The translations under genes and the position numbers were made by a program. From Pauljensenia sp. (lineage in GTDB: Bacteria; Actinomycetota; Actinomycetes; Actinomycetales; Actinomycetaceae), in the NCBI GenBank assembly GCA_029983625.1, contig JASBZF010000083.1, positions 1-6,788 on the forward strand: a stretch of DNA of 6,788 nt. The letters run 5' to 3'. Positions within the stretch are counted from its first letter, which is position 1, and each line of letters opens with the position of its first letter. This document shows, piece by piece, positions 6,541 through 6,788 of the stretch. Under the pieces are notes generated by a model. It searched no databases and was not told where the DNA came from. It worked only from the letters and a program-made list of their open reading frames with translations.

Positions 6541-6555
6541 CAAGAATGATTCTCA
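6541..6555. promoter_or_regulatory. Fur/Zur-like 7-1-7 imperfect palindrome
   Basis: The minus strand reads TGAGAATCATTCTTG, resembling the Fur-family 7-1-7 pattern TGATAAT-N-ATTATCA. The inner part, AGAAT-N-ATTCT, is a perfect palindrome; the outer two pairs do not match. Its centre (6548) lies exactly midway between the two TTTCGG palindromes. It could be a Zur or Fur site, or chance AT-rich symmetry. Confidence 0.35.
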
Positions 6556-6558
6556 CAA

Positions 6559-6580
6559 ACTTTTCGGCATTCCGAAATCT
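6559..6580. promoter_or_regulatory. Distal operator palindrome (second copy)
   Basis: The core TTTCGG-CATT-CCGAAA (6562-6577) repeats the core of the proximal palindrome with a different 4-nt spacer, and the right arm CCGAAATCT is identical. The left arm differs at two outer positions. Two copies upstream of one operon make a shared regulator much more likely than chance symmetry. Confidence 0.6.

Positions 6581-6788
<208 letters not shown>

Overview
The window reads as ordinary chromosome of a moderately high-GC actinobacterium. The methionyl-tRNA synthetase has the KFSSS form of the KMSKS loop and a start region that I recall from Actinomyces-type bacteria. The metal-binding lipoprotein also has the expanded form I associate with that group. 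Placement in or near the Actinomycetaceae is an inference from remembered families, not from a search. No rRNA, tRNA, transposase or CRISPR array is visible.

Layout: bases 1-18 are a pure C run. A 9-bp hairpin (28-48) follows the end of metG, which runs leftward from 1921 to 80. A 258-bp divergent spacer (1922-2179) with a strongly strand-biased polypyrimidine tract separates metG from pncA (nicotinamidase, rightward, 2180-2743). The last 83 bp of pncA overlap, tail to tail, the last gene of a leftward four-gene operon for import of a divalent transition metal (6481 down to 2661). Its order is substrate-binding lipoprotein, ATPase, permease 1, permease 2. The genes are 19 bp apart, then overlap by 4 bp, then by 4 bp, so they are almost certainly one transcript and translationally coupled. 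Together they encode a complete Mn/Zn-type (cluster A-I, TroABCD/MntABC/ZnuABC-like) ABC importer.

The region upstream of the operon (6482-6788) is the most informative non-coding stretch. It holds two palindromes with the core TTTCGG-N4-CCGAAA whose centres lie 43 bp apart. Exactly midway between them is a 7-1-7 Fur/Zur-like imperfect palindrome. The proximal palindrome sits directly behind a plausible -10 box. This arrangement suggests repression by metal, possibly by two different metalloregulators. The window ends in nine perfect ACAGGC repeats.

The gene content is conventional and I see no undescribed multi-gene system. The points worth a second look are the evenly spaced operator array, the enlarged binding protein with an H/H/H/D ligand set, the 83-bp convergent overlap, and the simple-sequence tracts at both edges. 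Those tracts may mark contig ends or variable loci.
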